64,000 nucleotides of DNA from Ignavibacteria bacterium (GCA_016704345.1 JADJAH010000009.1:1-64000), one strand, 5' to 3'; numbered from the stretch's first letter, positions 35,831-44,011 are shown. Translations and numbers: made by a program. Notes: generated from the letters alone by a model not told the origin.

Positions 35831-35860
35831 TTCAGTTTAATTAGGTTTTATAAAAGTTTG

Positions 35861-36280
35861 TTATTTGTCCAATGAGCGGAAGTACTCAAGAATGCTTCTT
35901 GCATCATCCTGTGTCACATCCTGATAAGTCATTTGAACAAGGAATTGTCTGTATAGCTCCTGTGCCGCAGGATTTTTCTGTGTCATCTCCACAGGGTTGA
36001 GAATCATGTTCATAATCCACTCCGGTTTTCTTTTTTTGGTTATTCCGGCAAGCGGTGGACCAACAAGCTTCTCATTGAACTTGTGGCATGAAACACACTT
36101 TGCTTCGAAAGTAACTTTGCCTTTGTTTGCCATGTCTTCATTAACTTGCGGCTCAAGTTTTACTTCCTTTACAGGTCCGATGCCTATTTCCGGATCATCG
36201 CCGCAACCGTTGATTGAAACAAACGAACCGATAATAAATATTTGCAGAGCCAGATAGAAACAAATGTTTTTCTTGTTCAT
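35861..36280 (-). CDS. Monoheme cytochrome c (lipoprotein) of the nos operon
   Basis: A 139-residue exported protein, with the signal ending in SINGC (lipobox-like). The heme site is CVSCHKF, and the candidate distal Met lies in IMNMILNPVEM or MTYQD. The C-terminal helix is DDARSILEYFRSLDK. It probably carries electrons to the CuA site of NosZ, 30 bases downstream. Small cytochromes c next to clade II nosZ are common. Its start overlaps the RIC gene stop by 4 bases. Confidence 0.88.
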   Translation of the reverse strand: MNKKNICFYLALQIFIIGSFVSINGCGDDPEIGIGPVKEVKLEPQVNEDMANKGKVTFEAKCVSCHKFNEKLVGPPLAGITKKRKPEWIMNMILNPVEMTQKNPAAQELYRQFLVQMTYQDVTQDDARSILEYFRSLDK

Positions 36281-37041
36281 GTTGATTTTGATTTTTTGTG
36301 TAATTGATTTGTCTTTGACTTGTGAATTCTTCTTTCCAACGAAATGGCCTTTGGAAAGAGTATGTTGTTTTCAAAATGTGTGTATAGACGGAAACTTGAT
36401 CTGAATTCTATCAGAAGTATTATGAGTTCATCAGATTCCTTTGCAACAGAATTTTCTTTATATCCCTGAAGAAAACTAACCAGTGAATTCAGAATCTCAC
36501 TAAGCTGCAGATGTTCCCTTGTTAAGACTTTGATCGGCTTGGATATGAGTCCAAAGGGAGCTATGTGTAATTCTGATCTGCTTGATACAGCATCCGCAAT
36601 CTGCCTGATGTAAGGATACAGCATCCTTTGCTCTTTCTGAATGTGTGATTGAATATCTTCTGTAAGTTCAATTGCCATCTTTCCAATTTCCCTCGGCAAC
36701 AATTTCTTCTTTTCCATACTACTGAACAAGCGATGTATTGAAGGAAGCATTCTTCTGATTCTTACATGCAGGTTTGTCGTGATAAAATCACAGAGGAATA
36801 CAACTTCCCATTCGTTGATGTTCTGACAAACCATGTCTGAGACTTCTTTAGTATTCAACTCTCTGACAACAGTTTCACAATTCAAACCAAGCTGGCTGGA
36901 AGCCTTGCCAATGTTCATCTTGCCATTGTTACCGTAATCGATATCATACCGGTCAAGAATTTCCGCATAACCGATAGAAGCGCTTACAATTTCTGCAAGA
37001 GTAGTCTTTTCTGTTATTTGTATTTGTGATCTGTTATCCAT
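36277..37041 (-). CDS. RIC/ScdA-like di-iron hemerythrin protein with degenerate ScdA_N domain
   Basis: A 254-residue cytoplasmic protein. The N-terminal 60 residues match the ScdA_N (DUF542) fold (TTLAEIVSASIGYAEILDRY). The signature Cys-Cys is replaced: the family reads YCCGGK-like, here DIDYGNNGK. Residues about 85-245 are a hemerythrin four-helix bundle with candidate iron ligands in NLHVRIRRML, IQSHIQKEQRMLYPYI, REHLQLSEIL and YTHFENNILFP. RIC proteins repair Fe-S clusters or sense NO damage, which fits a denitrification operon. It is the first gene of the nos operon, 37 bases from an FNR-type box. Loss of the Cys pair suggests altered function. Confidence 0.82.
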   Translation of the reverse strand: MDNRSQIQITEKTTLAEIVSASIGYAEILDRYDIDYGNNGKMNIGKASSQLGLNCETVVRELNTKEVSDMVCQNINEWEVVFLCDFITTNLHVRIRRMLPSIHRLFSSMEKKKLLPREIGKMAIELTEDIQSHIQKEQRMLYPYIRQIADAVSSRSELHIAPFGLISKPIKVLTREHLQLSEILNSLVSFLQGYKENSVAKESDELIILLIEFRSSFRLYTHFENNILFPKAISLERRIHKSKTNQLHKKSKST

Positions 37042-37078
37042 GTCTATACAAAACTACAATGGATAGATCGAAGATGGT

Positions 37079-37092
37079 TTGACTTAAGTCAA
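37079..37092. promoter_or_regulatory. FNR/DNR-type box upstream of the nos operon
   Basis: A perfect TTGAC-TTAA-GTCAA palindrome, centred about 44 bases before the ATG of the first operon gene. It matches the TTGAT/C-N4-A/GTCAA consensus of Fnr/Dnr/NnrR regulators. The Crp/Fnr protein at 37726-38424 keeps the recognition-helix residues (ETLSR) expected to read TTGA half-sites. It is a strong candidate for anaerobic or NO-dependent control. Confidence 0.8.
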
Positions 37093-37271
37093 TCCGTGTG
37101 AAGTTTTAAAGAAGAATATTTGAAATGTGTTGATTACTTGCGAAATTATAGCAATGCTGATTCAGTATGTCTCTATAGGAAATTTCACTGCTGTCCAAAA
37201 CGTTTATGTATTTCGAAAATTCATTTGAAATCAGGCTGGAAAGTTTGAAAAAATCTGGTTCGGAAAAACAA

Positions 37272-37425
37272 CCCGCCTCATCCTAATTGCCGTTAAAAAA
37301 TTGTGAGCTTTGGCGTAAGCGTGAATTTCCTGTTTGACGAACACGACAGTGCTCTTCTGTCGTGTGAGGAGTTGAAATTCACGTAGCCAAAGCGAGCAAT
37401 TTTAGGCAATTAGGATGCAGCGGGC
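37272..37425. repeat. About 154-bp long imperfect hairpin
   Basis: The arms run inward from CATCCTAATTGCC-like ends (left 37279-37291, right 37405-37417) through CAATTTT, GCTTTGG and GTGAATTT segments. They end in a perfect apex ACACGACAG/CTGTCGTGT (37341-37349 with 37357-37365) and a 7-base loop TGCTCTT. There are several small bulges. No protein is encoded. It may be a miniature mobile element, a structured RNA, or a processed regulatory hairpin in the nos upstream region. Confidence 0.8.
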
Positions 37426-37441
37426 GACTTTTCTTTGCCAA

Positions 37442-37490
37442 GCTTTCTTTTGAGCCTGCCCTGAGCTTGCCGAAGGGTTCAAAAGAAAGC
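37442..37490. repeat. Hairpin with a dispersed-repeat core
   Basis: A perfect 12-bp stem GCTTTCTTTTGA/TCAAAAGAAAGC encloses GCCTGCCCTGAGCTTGCCGA. The loop sequence resembles the segment encoding TSGQAL in T9SS domains at 7423-7450 and 10894-10920. Between here and the Crp gene end (37726) there are about 235 AT-rich bases with no gene. Confidence 0.7.
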
Positions 37491-37725
37491 GGAAATGATT
37501 TTATTCTATGCAATGGTTCGAGCAAACTGGTTTCTAAGTAAAACGTTTTGAACAGATGTGAGGAAATTTAGAAATGACAAAAGCATTATCATGAAATTGA
37601 ATGATCCTAATGATGAAAATATTGGAAGTTATATATTTAGAAATGCACGTATGGACATGATGATATCTGTTTCCGTTTTGATGATTTTAAAGCTGGTGTT
37701 CTGAAGAGTGTGGGCTGTTAAGTAT

Positions 37726-38424
37726 TTATTCTGCCGCAATAACGGCAAGTTTCTTAAGATTTTTGATGATTATATTTCTGCCGCGCATTTCTATAATATC
37801 TTCATCCTGAAATTTTTTGAAAGCCCGTGAAAGCGTTTCGTCAATTGTTCCGAGATATGAAGCGAGGTCGTGTTTTGTAATTTCAATCTCTATCCTGTTA
37901 GTTTCTGCCTTGCCGGATTTTTTATACTCCTGAATAATGAATTCCGCAAGTCGATGCGGAATATCCTTCATTCTGCTTTCGATATAATTGTTCAGATACC
38001 GAAGACGTTTTGATAGTGCGCCAAGCATTTTCAGCGCAATCTCGTTATTCTTGTGGAGTAGATCATAGAAGGCATTTGACCTGACTAATATCAGCTTTGT
38101 ATCATTCTCAATTGCCATTGCATTGGCAGGATATGTAAACTGGTCGTTCTTTATTTTTTCATGCTGCTCAAAAAGAGGAACTTCTGCAAAAGTATTGTAC
38201 GGATAAACGAAGTGAATAATCTGTTCACGGCCGTCTCCAACTATTTTGAATATCTTAATGCTTCCTTCAATCACTATGTAAAAGCCCAGATATGGTTCAG
38301 TATCAAAGAAGATCACTTCGCCTTTGGAAAATTTCTTAAGCGATGATAGCTCAGATACCTTTTCAAGTTCTTTGTCATTTAGTTCAGAGAAAAGATTTAC
38401 ATTCCTGAGAATTTTACTATCCAT
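37726..38424 (-). CDS. Crp/Fnr-family transcriptional regulator (no Fe-S cysteine cluster)
   Basis: A 232-residue regulator with an N-terminal cyclic-nucleotide-binding fold (LKKFSKGEVIFFDTEPYLGF, GSIKIFKIVGDGREQIIHFV). A long dimer helix (LKMLGALSKRLRYLNNYIES) and a winged HTH (TKHDLASYLGTIDETLSRAF) follow. The recognition helix has E-x2-S-R, the FNR/DNR pattern for TTGA half-sites. There is no N-terminal Cys cluster, so it is not an oxygen-sensing Fe-S FNR; it could be DNR-like, sensing NO by heme. It is next to the nos operon, which carries a matching box. It overlaps the SemiSWEET stop by 8 bases. Confidence 0.87.
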   Translation of the reverse strand: MDSKILRNVNLFSELNDKELEKVSELSSLKKFSKGEVIFFDTEPYLGFYIVIEGSIKIFKIVGDGREQIIHFVYPYNTFAEVPLFEQHEKIKNDQFTYPANAMAIENDTKLILVRSNAFYDLLHKNNEIALKMLGALSKRLRYLNNYIESRMKDIPHRLAEFIIQEYKKSGKAETNRIEIEITKHDLASYLGTIDETLSRAFKKFQDEDIIEMRGRNIIIKNLKKLAVIAAE

Positions 38425-38671
38425 TCCTGATCTTTAATATCAATGTAATTGTAATGAGTACAAATGAAACACTGTTTGCTGCAAGCAGCGGAATGTCTTC
38501 CTCAAGAAATCCGTAAACGATCCATATTACGATTCCAACTTCAAGCATGATGAGCATCAGCAAAGACAGGTCAGCAGTATGCTTTGTCTTGATTGCTTTA
38601 ATTGACTGCGGAAGAAATGCAAAGGTTGTAAGTGATGCGGCAATTAATCCGATTATGAGATTACTGTCCAA
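38417..38671 (-). CDS. SemiSWEET-type sugar transporter
   Basis: An 84-residue protein with three membrane helices. The PQ-loop motif is in LTTFAFLPQSIKAIKTKHTA, followed by LSLLMLIMLEVGIVIWIVYG and LAANSVSFVLITITLILKIR. SemiSWEETs work as dimers and let sugars pass both ways. It lies one base after glyQS and overlaps the regulator gene, so it is co-transcribed with both; this does not mean a shared function. Confidence 0.88.
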   Translation of the reverse strand: MDSNLIIGLIAASLTTFAFLPQSIKAIKTKHTADLSLLMLIMLEVGIVIWIVYGFLEEDIPLLAANSVSFVLITITLILKIRNG

Positions 38672-38672
38672 A

Positions 38673-40040
38673 TCAGGTATCGAGTTTTGCTCTTATGAAT
38701 TCCAGCAGATTGTCTTTATGAATTCTTTCCTGCTTCATTGAGTCTCTTTCCCTGACAGTGACAGTGTTGTCATATATTGTTTCGGAATCAACTGTCAGAC
38801 ACAACGGTGTTCCGCATTCATCCTGTCTTCTGTATCTTCTGCCTACTGCGCCCGAATCATCATAAAATGATTTGAACTTGGTTCTCAGATGATCGTTTAT
38901 ATTATGCGCTATGTCTTGCATACCGTCGCGGTTAACCAGCGGAAAGACCGCAACCTTAATCGGTGCCAGCGCCGGATGGAATCTTAAGACAGTTCTAAGC
39001 TCTGACGATGTCGTTCCGTCATCATTCTGCTTAGTTACTTCTTCTTCTCCATAAGCATTACAAAGAAAAGCGAAGAAACTTCTCGATGCGCCTGCAGAAG
39101 TTTCGATTACGAATGGTGTAAATCTTTCTTTTGATTGATCGTCAAAATATTCGATCTTCTTGCCTGAGAATTCAGTATGCCGCTTGAGATCGAAATCGGT
39201 CCTGTTGTGAATTCCCTCGATCTCTCCCCATCCGAATGGGAATTCATATTCTATATCAACTGCTGCGCGGGCGTAGTGAGCAAGTTTTTCATGAACATGC
39301 AGTTTCAAACGCTCCGGCTGCATCCCGTATTTGACAAACCAGTTGAATCTTTCTTCTCTCCAATACTCGAAGTACTTCTGATCTTCTGCCGGGTTAATGA
39401 AATACTGCATCTCCATTTGCTCAAACTCTCTCGTCCTGAAAAGAAAATTCTTCGTGTTGATCTCGTTCCGGAATGCCTTTCCGATCTGTGCTATTCCAAA
39501 CGGAAGTCTTTGGCGCGATGAATCTTTTACATTGTTGAAGTTTACATATATTCCCTGAGCAGTCTCCGGTCTGAGAAATACCATGGCAGAAGATTCCTCA
39601 AGCGGTCCAATGTGTGTCTTGAACATCAGATTAAAACTTCTTGCCGCCGTAAACTTTCCTTCAGCCATGCATTTTGACGCCTTGCGTCCTTTGTATGCCT
39701 TGTTTCCGCATTCAGAATCTTCTACCTGATCTTCCCGGAATCTTGCTTTGCATTCTTTGCAATCAACCATCGGATCCGTGAAATGCTCAACATGTCCCGA
39801 TGCTTCCCAAACTCTCGGATGCATTAGGATCGAAGCATCTATGCCTTCGATGTCTTCGCGGTAAGTCATTTCTTTCCACCAGGCTTCTTTGATATTTCTC
39901 AAAAGCTCCACTCCCAAAGGACCGTAGTCATAACAGCCGTTGAGTCCGCCGTAAATCTCCGACGACTGGAATATGAATCCTCTTCTCTTTGATAGTGATA
40001 CTATCTTTTCGGTGATATCTGATTTTGTTGGATTAACCAC
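38673..40040 (-). CDS. glyQS: Glycyl-tRNA synthetase (dimeric, class II)
   Basis: Charges tRNA-Gly. It is 455 residues long, the single-chain alpha2 type. The N-terminus KIVSLSKRRGFIFQSSEIYG and GGLNGCYDYGPLGVELLRNI are family hallmarks. Motif 2 is FRNEINTKNFLFRTREFEQM. Motif 3 lies in the VIETSAGASRSFFAFL region. The C-terminal anticodon domain starts at LAPIKVAVFPLVNRDG. A short zinc-like Cys set (CKECKARF) is present in the insertion. The start codon at 40040 (MVNPTKSDITEKIV) is followed upstream by a heptad repeat array. Confidence 0.95.
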   Translation of the reverse strand: MVNPTKSDITEKIVSLSKRRGFIFQSSEIYGGLNGCYDYGPLGVELLRNIKEAWWKEMTYREDIEGIDASILMHPRVWEASGHVEHFTDPMVDCKECKARFREDQVEDSECGNKAYKGRKASKCMAEGKFTAARSFNLMFKTHIGPLEESSAMVFLRPETAQGIYVNFNNVKDSSRQRLPFGIAQIGKAFRNEINTKNFLFRTREFEQMEMQYFINPAEDQKYFEYWREERFNWFVKYGMQPERLKLHVHEKLAHYARAAVDIEYEFPFGWGEIEGIHNRTDFDLKRHTEFSGKKIEYFDDQSKERFTPFVIETSAGASRSFFAFLCNAYGEEEVTKQNDDGTTSSELRTVLRFHPALAPIKVAVFPLVNRDGMQDIAHNINDHLRTKFKSFYDDSGAVGRRYRRQDECGTPLCLTVDSETIYDNTVTVRERDSMKQERIHKDNLLEFIRAKLDT

Positions 40041-40044
40041 GAGA

Positions 40045-40079
40045 TTAGTTAAAAGTTAAAAGTTAAAAGTTGAAAGTTG
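40045..40079. repeat. Heptad array, left inverted partner (AGTTAAA units)
   Basis: About four to five copies of an AGTTAAA/AGTTGAA unit. Its beginning, TTAGTTAAAAGTTAAAAGTT, is the reverse complement of the end of the array at 40658-40726. The two arrays flank the four-helix-bundle gene. Confidence 0.75.
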
Positions 40080-40211
40080 TGGCGATGACCATCCCTTATA
40101 GGAAATGTCCAAAGTTGTTTGCGTTTGCTTGAAGAATTGCTGACAATAAACACGATTATGCCAACAAGCGCTTGCGCAATTGTTGTTTGAACATTATAAA
40201 GGATTAAAATA

Positions 40212-40556
40212 CTATATTTTCGAAATCAAGCCTGAAATCATCTTTGAAATTTCAATTGAACTGTTCAGAAGTTTGGTATACTGGTCTTCGTCAATGAAAT
40301 TCAAATCCTTAGCAATGTGAAGCATGCTTCTTACTTCTCCTGAACTTCCTTTTGCAAAAAACAGAAATTGCCTAAAGTCCTTGTTGCTTCGCATTTCAAA
40401 ACCTTCCGCAATGTTGTTCATGATAGATAAAGATGCCCGATTTATCTGATCCATATAATAGTATTTCTTACTATGCTCAAACAGCCTGTAAATCTCTACT
40501 GTTAACTCCCTTGCAAACTGCCAAACCAGAAGATCTTCAAATTTCTCCGCCTTCAT
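40212..40556 (-). CDS. Four-helix-bundle protein (S23/IVS-type, Avd-like)
   Basis: A 114-residue helical protein with the family features: LLVWQFARELTVEIYRL at the start, YYYMDQINRASLSIMNNIAE and GFEMRSNKDFRQFLFFAKGS in the middle, and EVRSMLHIAKDLNFIDEDQY after it. Relatives are encoded in 23S rRNA intervening sequences or, as Avd, help diversity-generating retroelements; most are stand-alone and of unknown role. No reverse transcriptase or template repeat is in the window. It is flanked by inverted 7-bp repeat arrays (40045-40079 and 40658-40726), which suggests a small mobile unit. Confidence 0.85.
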   Translation of the reverse strand: MKAEKFEDLLVWQFARELTVEIYRLFEHSKKYYYMDQINRASLSIMNNIAEGFEMRSNKDFRQFLFFAKGSSGEVRSMLHIAKDLNFIDEDQYTKLLNSSIEISKMISGLISKI

Positions 40557-40657
40557 TTTTCATCAACTCCTTTCGTAAACATAATTTTCAAAAAACGAAT
40601 TGAACTTACATCATATTTTTCCAAGAAACAATTTTCATAAAATACATCATTCAGCTC

Positions 40658-40726
40658 TTAACTTTCCAACTTTCAACTTTCAACTTTCAACTTTCAACTT
40701 TCAACTTTTAACTTTTAACTAACTAC
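40658..40726. repeat. Heptad array, right inverted partner (CAACTTT/TAACTTT units)
   Basis: About nine copies of a 7-bp unit, ending at the stop codon of the GDP-fucose synthase gene (40723). It is inverted relative to the array at 40045-40079, forming terminal-inverted-repeat-like ends around a segment of about 680 bp. Confidence 0.75.
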
Positions 40727-41658
40727 ACTTCTATCCCAAAATCCACCTTCACAACTTCCTTCAGGCCTTCCTCAAATGGCCTCGGATTGTAAGATGGCAT
40801 GATGCTCTTGATGTATGCGATATCAGTTCTCTTTTCATACATACCGTCAGGCTTGGATGTATCCCACTTTATTTCACCGCTGTGCTCAAATACTTTTTGC
40901 GCAATCTCAATATACTCACGAATAGAGTGATCGAAACCTGTTCCTATGTTTACTATTTCAGGAGAGTCGTAATTCTCCATCAGATAAATGCATGCATCGG
41001 CGCAATCGTCAACAAAGAGCGCTTCCCTTCTCGGCTTGCCGCTTCCCCAGAAGACAAGATCTGTTCCATCGTTCTTTGCATTTACAAATTTTTGAATCAT
41101 AGCAGCAATGAAGTGGCTGTTCTGCAGATCATAATTATCATTTGGCCCGTAAAGATTTGTCGGCATTGCAGCTATTGCATTGATCCCGTATTGTTGTCTG
41201 TAAAGCTGACAAGCAACTATGCCCATCCCTTTTGCAACTGCATAACCTTTGTTGGTTTCTTCAAGAGGTCCTGTCATGAATCTGTTCTCATTTATCGGCT
41301 GAGGATTCTCTTTTGGATAAATACAGGTAGATCCGGTGTAAAGCAGTTTGGTCCCCGGTGAGTTCTTAGCAAGTGATTCAACTACATTGAGGATCATCAT
41401 TGCATTTTGATAGAGGAAGTCTGCCTGCCTGGTATTGTTAGCCAGAATTCCTCCGACAAGTCCTGCAACCATAAATACTCCATCCGGTTTTTCAGCGCTG
41501 AAGAATCTGTCAACGTCATCTTTCTTCAGCAGGTCAAAACCATTTTTTCTTGAAGGAGTAACTATGTTTGTATAGCCCTGCGATTGCAGCCGCCTGTTTA
41601 TTGCTCCTCCCAGCATTCCTGTTCCGCCGAAGATCGCTACTTTGCTTTGTTTGTCCAT
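40723..41658 (-). CDS. fcl: GDP-L-fucose synthase-like epimerase/reductase
   Basis: A 311-residue NAD(P)-dependent SDR that converts GDP-4-keto-6-deoxymannose to GDP-L-fucose for surface glycans. The NADP motif is VAIFGGTGMLGGAINRRL, slightly off the usual GxxGxxG. The catalytic Ser/Thr lies in LLYTGSTCIYPKENPQPINE, and the Tyr/Lys pair in NKGYAVAKGMG. MPTNLYGPNDNYDLQNSHFI and FWGSGKPRREALFVDD are diagnostic for Fcl. It has no sugar gene next to it in the window apart from an aldehyde dehydrogenase on the same strand. Confidence 0.88.
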   Translation of the reverse strand: MDKQSKVAIFGGTGMLGGAINRRLQSQGYTNIVTPSRKNGFDLLKKDDVDRFFSAEKPDGVFMVAGLVGGILANNTRQADFLYQNAMMILNVVESLAKNSPGTKLLYTGSTCIYPKENPQPINENRFMTGPLEETNKGYAVAKGMGIVACQLYRQQYGINAIAAMPTNLYGPNDNYDLQNSHFIAAMIQKFVNAKNDGTDLVFWGSGKPRREALFVDDCADACIYLMENYDSPEIVNIGTGFDHSIREYIEIAQKVFEHSGEIKWDTSKPDGMYEKRTDIAYIKSIMPSYNPRPFEEGLKEVVKVDFGIEV

Positions 41659-41700
41659 GTATTGTCTCTATGAATATTTATTTAAAATTCAAAATTCCAA

Positions 41701-41849
<149 letters not shown>

Positions 41850-41857
<8 letters not shown>

Positions 41858-43301
41858 CAACAACCATTATCTTCCGCTCCGTCATCTCTTCAATAGCAAA
41901 TCTTACACCTTCTCTTGCATTGCCCGAATCCTTAACACCTCCATACGGCATTGCATCCATTCTGTAAGTTGAAACGTTATTAATGATCACACCGCCGGTT
42001 TCTATATTGTCAAAAGCATAAAAAGCATTTGCCATGTTATTTGTAAACACTCCTGCTTGCAACCCGTAAAGTGAGTCATTGACCATTTCAACAGCATCAT
42101 CGAACTCACCAAACTCCGTAACAGTAGCAACCGGTGCAAAAACTTCACGTGAGTTCACATTCATATTTTTGTTTGTGTTGCAAAGAATTGTCGGCATCAA
42201 CACTGCCTTTTCTCTTTTACCTCCTGTTAGAGTTTTTGCTCCTTCTACTACAGCGTCCTGAATCCATGTTTCCGCGCGTTTCGCTTCGTCCTCAGTTATC
42301 ATAGATGCAACATCTGTAACGTCTTCAAACGGATCGCCGACTTTAAGCTTTTCCGTTTCACTTATAAATCTTTCAAGAAACGTTTGATAAATACTCTTAT
42401 GTACAAAAATTCTCTGTACAGATATGCAACTTTGTCCTGCCTGCGAGAATGCGCCCGTTACAATCTTAGCAACTGCATCATCTACGTTTGCAGTCTCGTC
42501 GACAATAACTCCTGCATTGCCTCCCAGTTCAAGTGAAATTCTCTGTCTGTTAAGATTCCTTTTCAAATGCCACCCCACTGTGGAGCTTCCGGTAAAACTT
42601 ACAAGCTTCACCCGGTCATCCGAAGCAAATTCTTCCGTAACATTTCCGGGAGCAGTCACAATATTCACGGGATAATATCCCAACTTAAGTTCGTCACATG
42701 ATTCTTTTATGATCTTCACTATCTCAATGCCACAAGCTGCCGAAGCAGATGCCGGCTTGAGCAATACTGCATTTCCCGATGCAAGAGCAGGCGAGAGTTT
42801 ATGAGCAACAAGATTGATCGGAAAGTTCCACGGAGTTATAGCAAGTATCACTCCAACAGGAAATCTCTTAATTATTCCTGCAACTCTTTCCGAGCCTTTT
42901 ATTCTGCTCAGATCTATTACTTCTCCGTTTATTCTCGATGCCTCTTCACTTCCTAATGTGAAAGTTAGGACAGCCCTCTGAACTTCAATGCGTGAATACT
43001 TGATCGGCTTACCTGTCTCAAGTGTAAGCAACTGAGCAAGTGTTTCAGACTTATCATCTATCTTCTGTGCAATCTTCTTAAGAAGCTCAACTCTGACATA
43101 AACCGGCTCATTGCGGAATTTCTGAAATGCTGTTGTCAGATAATTGAGAGCAGTATTGAAATCATCCCTGCCAGCTTTGCTGATTCTCCTGACCACAATC
43201 CCGGTGTAAGGATTTCTAACTTCAAAGTATTCATCGCTTACCGAAGACTTAAACTCCCCGGCAATAAAAAATTTTTCCGTTTCCATAATCATTGCGGGCA
43301 A
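41850..43301 (-). CDS. NAD(P)-dependent aldehyde dehydrogenase
   Basis: A 483-residue enzyme that oxidises an aldehyde to the acid. The cofactor-fold segment ILAITPWNFPINLVAHKLSP is conserved, FTGSSTVGWHL is the NAD-binding turn, the general base Glu is in SLELGGNAG, and the catalytic Cys is in GAFSQAGQSCISVQRIF. The C-terminus has GGVIINNVSTYRMDAMPYGG and KDSGNAREG. The protein is similar to lactaldehyde or phosphonoacetaldehyde type ALDHs (SCISVQR), but the substrate cannot be fixed. METEKFFIAGEFK (start 43286) is a likely alternative start. It is flanked by inverted heptad arrays. Confidence 0.88.
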
Positions 43302-43324
43302 AATAGTTAATTTGATTCTTAATT

Positions 43325-43415
43325 AGTATTGAGAAGGAAGTTGAAAATTGAAAATGGAAAATTGAAAATTGAGAGTTGAGAGTGGAAAGTGGAAAATTGA
43401 GAGTTGAGAGTGAAT
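43325..43415. repeat. Heptad array (TTGAAAA/TGGAAAA/GAGAGTT units)
   Basis: About a dozen 7-bp units just upstream of the dehydrogenase start, opposite in orientation to 41701-41857. The units drift from AATTGAA through AGTGGAA to GAGAGTT. Confidence 0.7.
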
Positions 43416-43491
43416 TCTTCTGGCAGAGAGCGATAAATGAAGCGACTGTTTTTCAACACTCCAAAATTGAGCTGTAGCCCAACGAAAACCC

Positions 43492-43526
43492 CTCTTCCAC
43501 AGGGAGAGGGCTGGGGTGAGGGTGAG
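43492..43526. repeat. Short dispersed palindromic repeat (CCCTCT...AGAGGG type)
   Basis: CCCCTCTTCCACAGGGAGAGG followed by GCTGGGGTGAGGG. This is a common intergenic repeat seen in many bacterial phyla. It has no T-tract on either strand. Function is unknown. Confidence 0.55.
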
Positions 43527-43612
43527 CTATATCTACTTTTTAGTGACAGTAAATCCGTCAATTCCAAAAAATGCCGTTGAACTTTTAAATCAAAATGACT
43601 AAATAGTTTCAA

Positions 43613-44011
43613 GTGAAAAAGAGTAGTCTTAGAATATTGTTGGCAATTTATTGCTCGTTGTTTCTACTAGCAGGAAACCTGAGTTACAATCCTTGGAGTG
43701 ATATATGCAGGACAATAGACGGCATGAACTCGGAATGTGAAATGGAATGCTGTAAAACAGACTGCTGTACAGAAAATACAAAGGGAGTAGTTATAACTTC
43801 AAAGAAGGAATGTTGCGAGATTCAGCCTTCAAATGAAACTGAACAGCCATACCAACCTATTACTGTAAATAAGAATCCCGACAAACCACAAAGCGTTACT
43901 CTGAGTCTTCACTTTTCATCAGGAAAGACAATCCAATCAAACACATTAGATTCTTCACCACCGGGTAAGATATCCCCTGCTTATCTTGAGTATCAAAATC
44001 TCCGCATTTAG
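43613..44011 (+). CDS. Small exported Cys-rich protein, possible metal binder
   Basis: A 132-residue protein from a GTG start with a signal peptide (RILLAIYCSLFLLAGNL). The mature N-terminal part holds ten cysteines in about 60 residues: a Cys in DICRTIDG, CEMECCKTDCCTEN, and KECCEIQP. The Cys-Cys pairs suggest Cu(I) or other soft-metal binding. The rest is Pro/Ser-rich (SSPPGKISPAYLEYQNL) without a known domain. It is followed, on the same strand, by a double YHS protein and a TonB-dependent receptor with a Cys-rich plug, so a metal-uptake role is inferred. No homologue name is recognised. Confidence 0.6.
   Translation: MKKSSLRILLAIYCSLFLLAGNLSYNPWSDICRTIDGMNSECEMECCKTDCCTENTKGVVITSKKECCEIQPSNETEQPYQPITVNKNPDKPQSVTLSLHFSSGKTIQSNTLDSSPPGKISPAYLEYQNLRI

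Noticed and set aside
40212..40556. Diversity-generating retroelement, from the Avd-like protein
   Set aside because: No reverse transcriptase and no template/variable repeat pair with adenine-directed differences is present nearby.
40212..40556. 23S rRNA intervening sequence
   Set aside because: The protein family can be encoded in 23S rRNA, but no rRNA sequence flanks it here.
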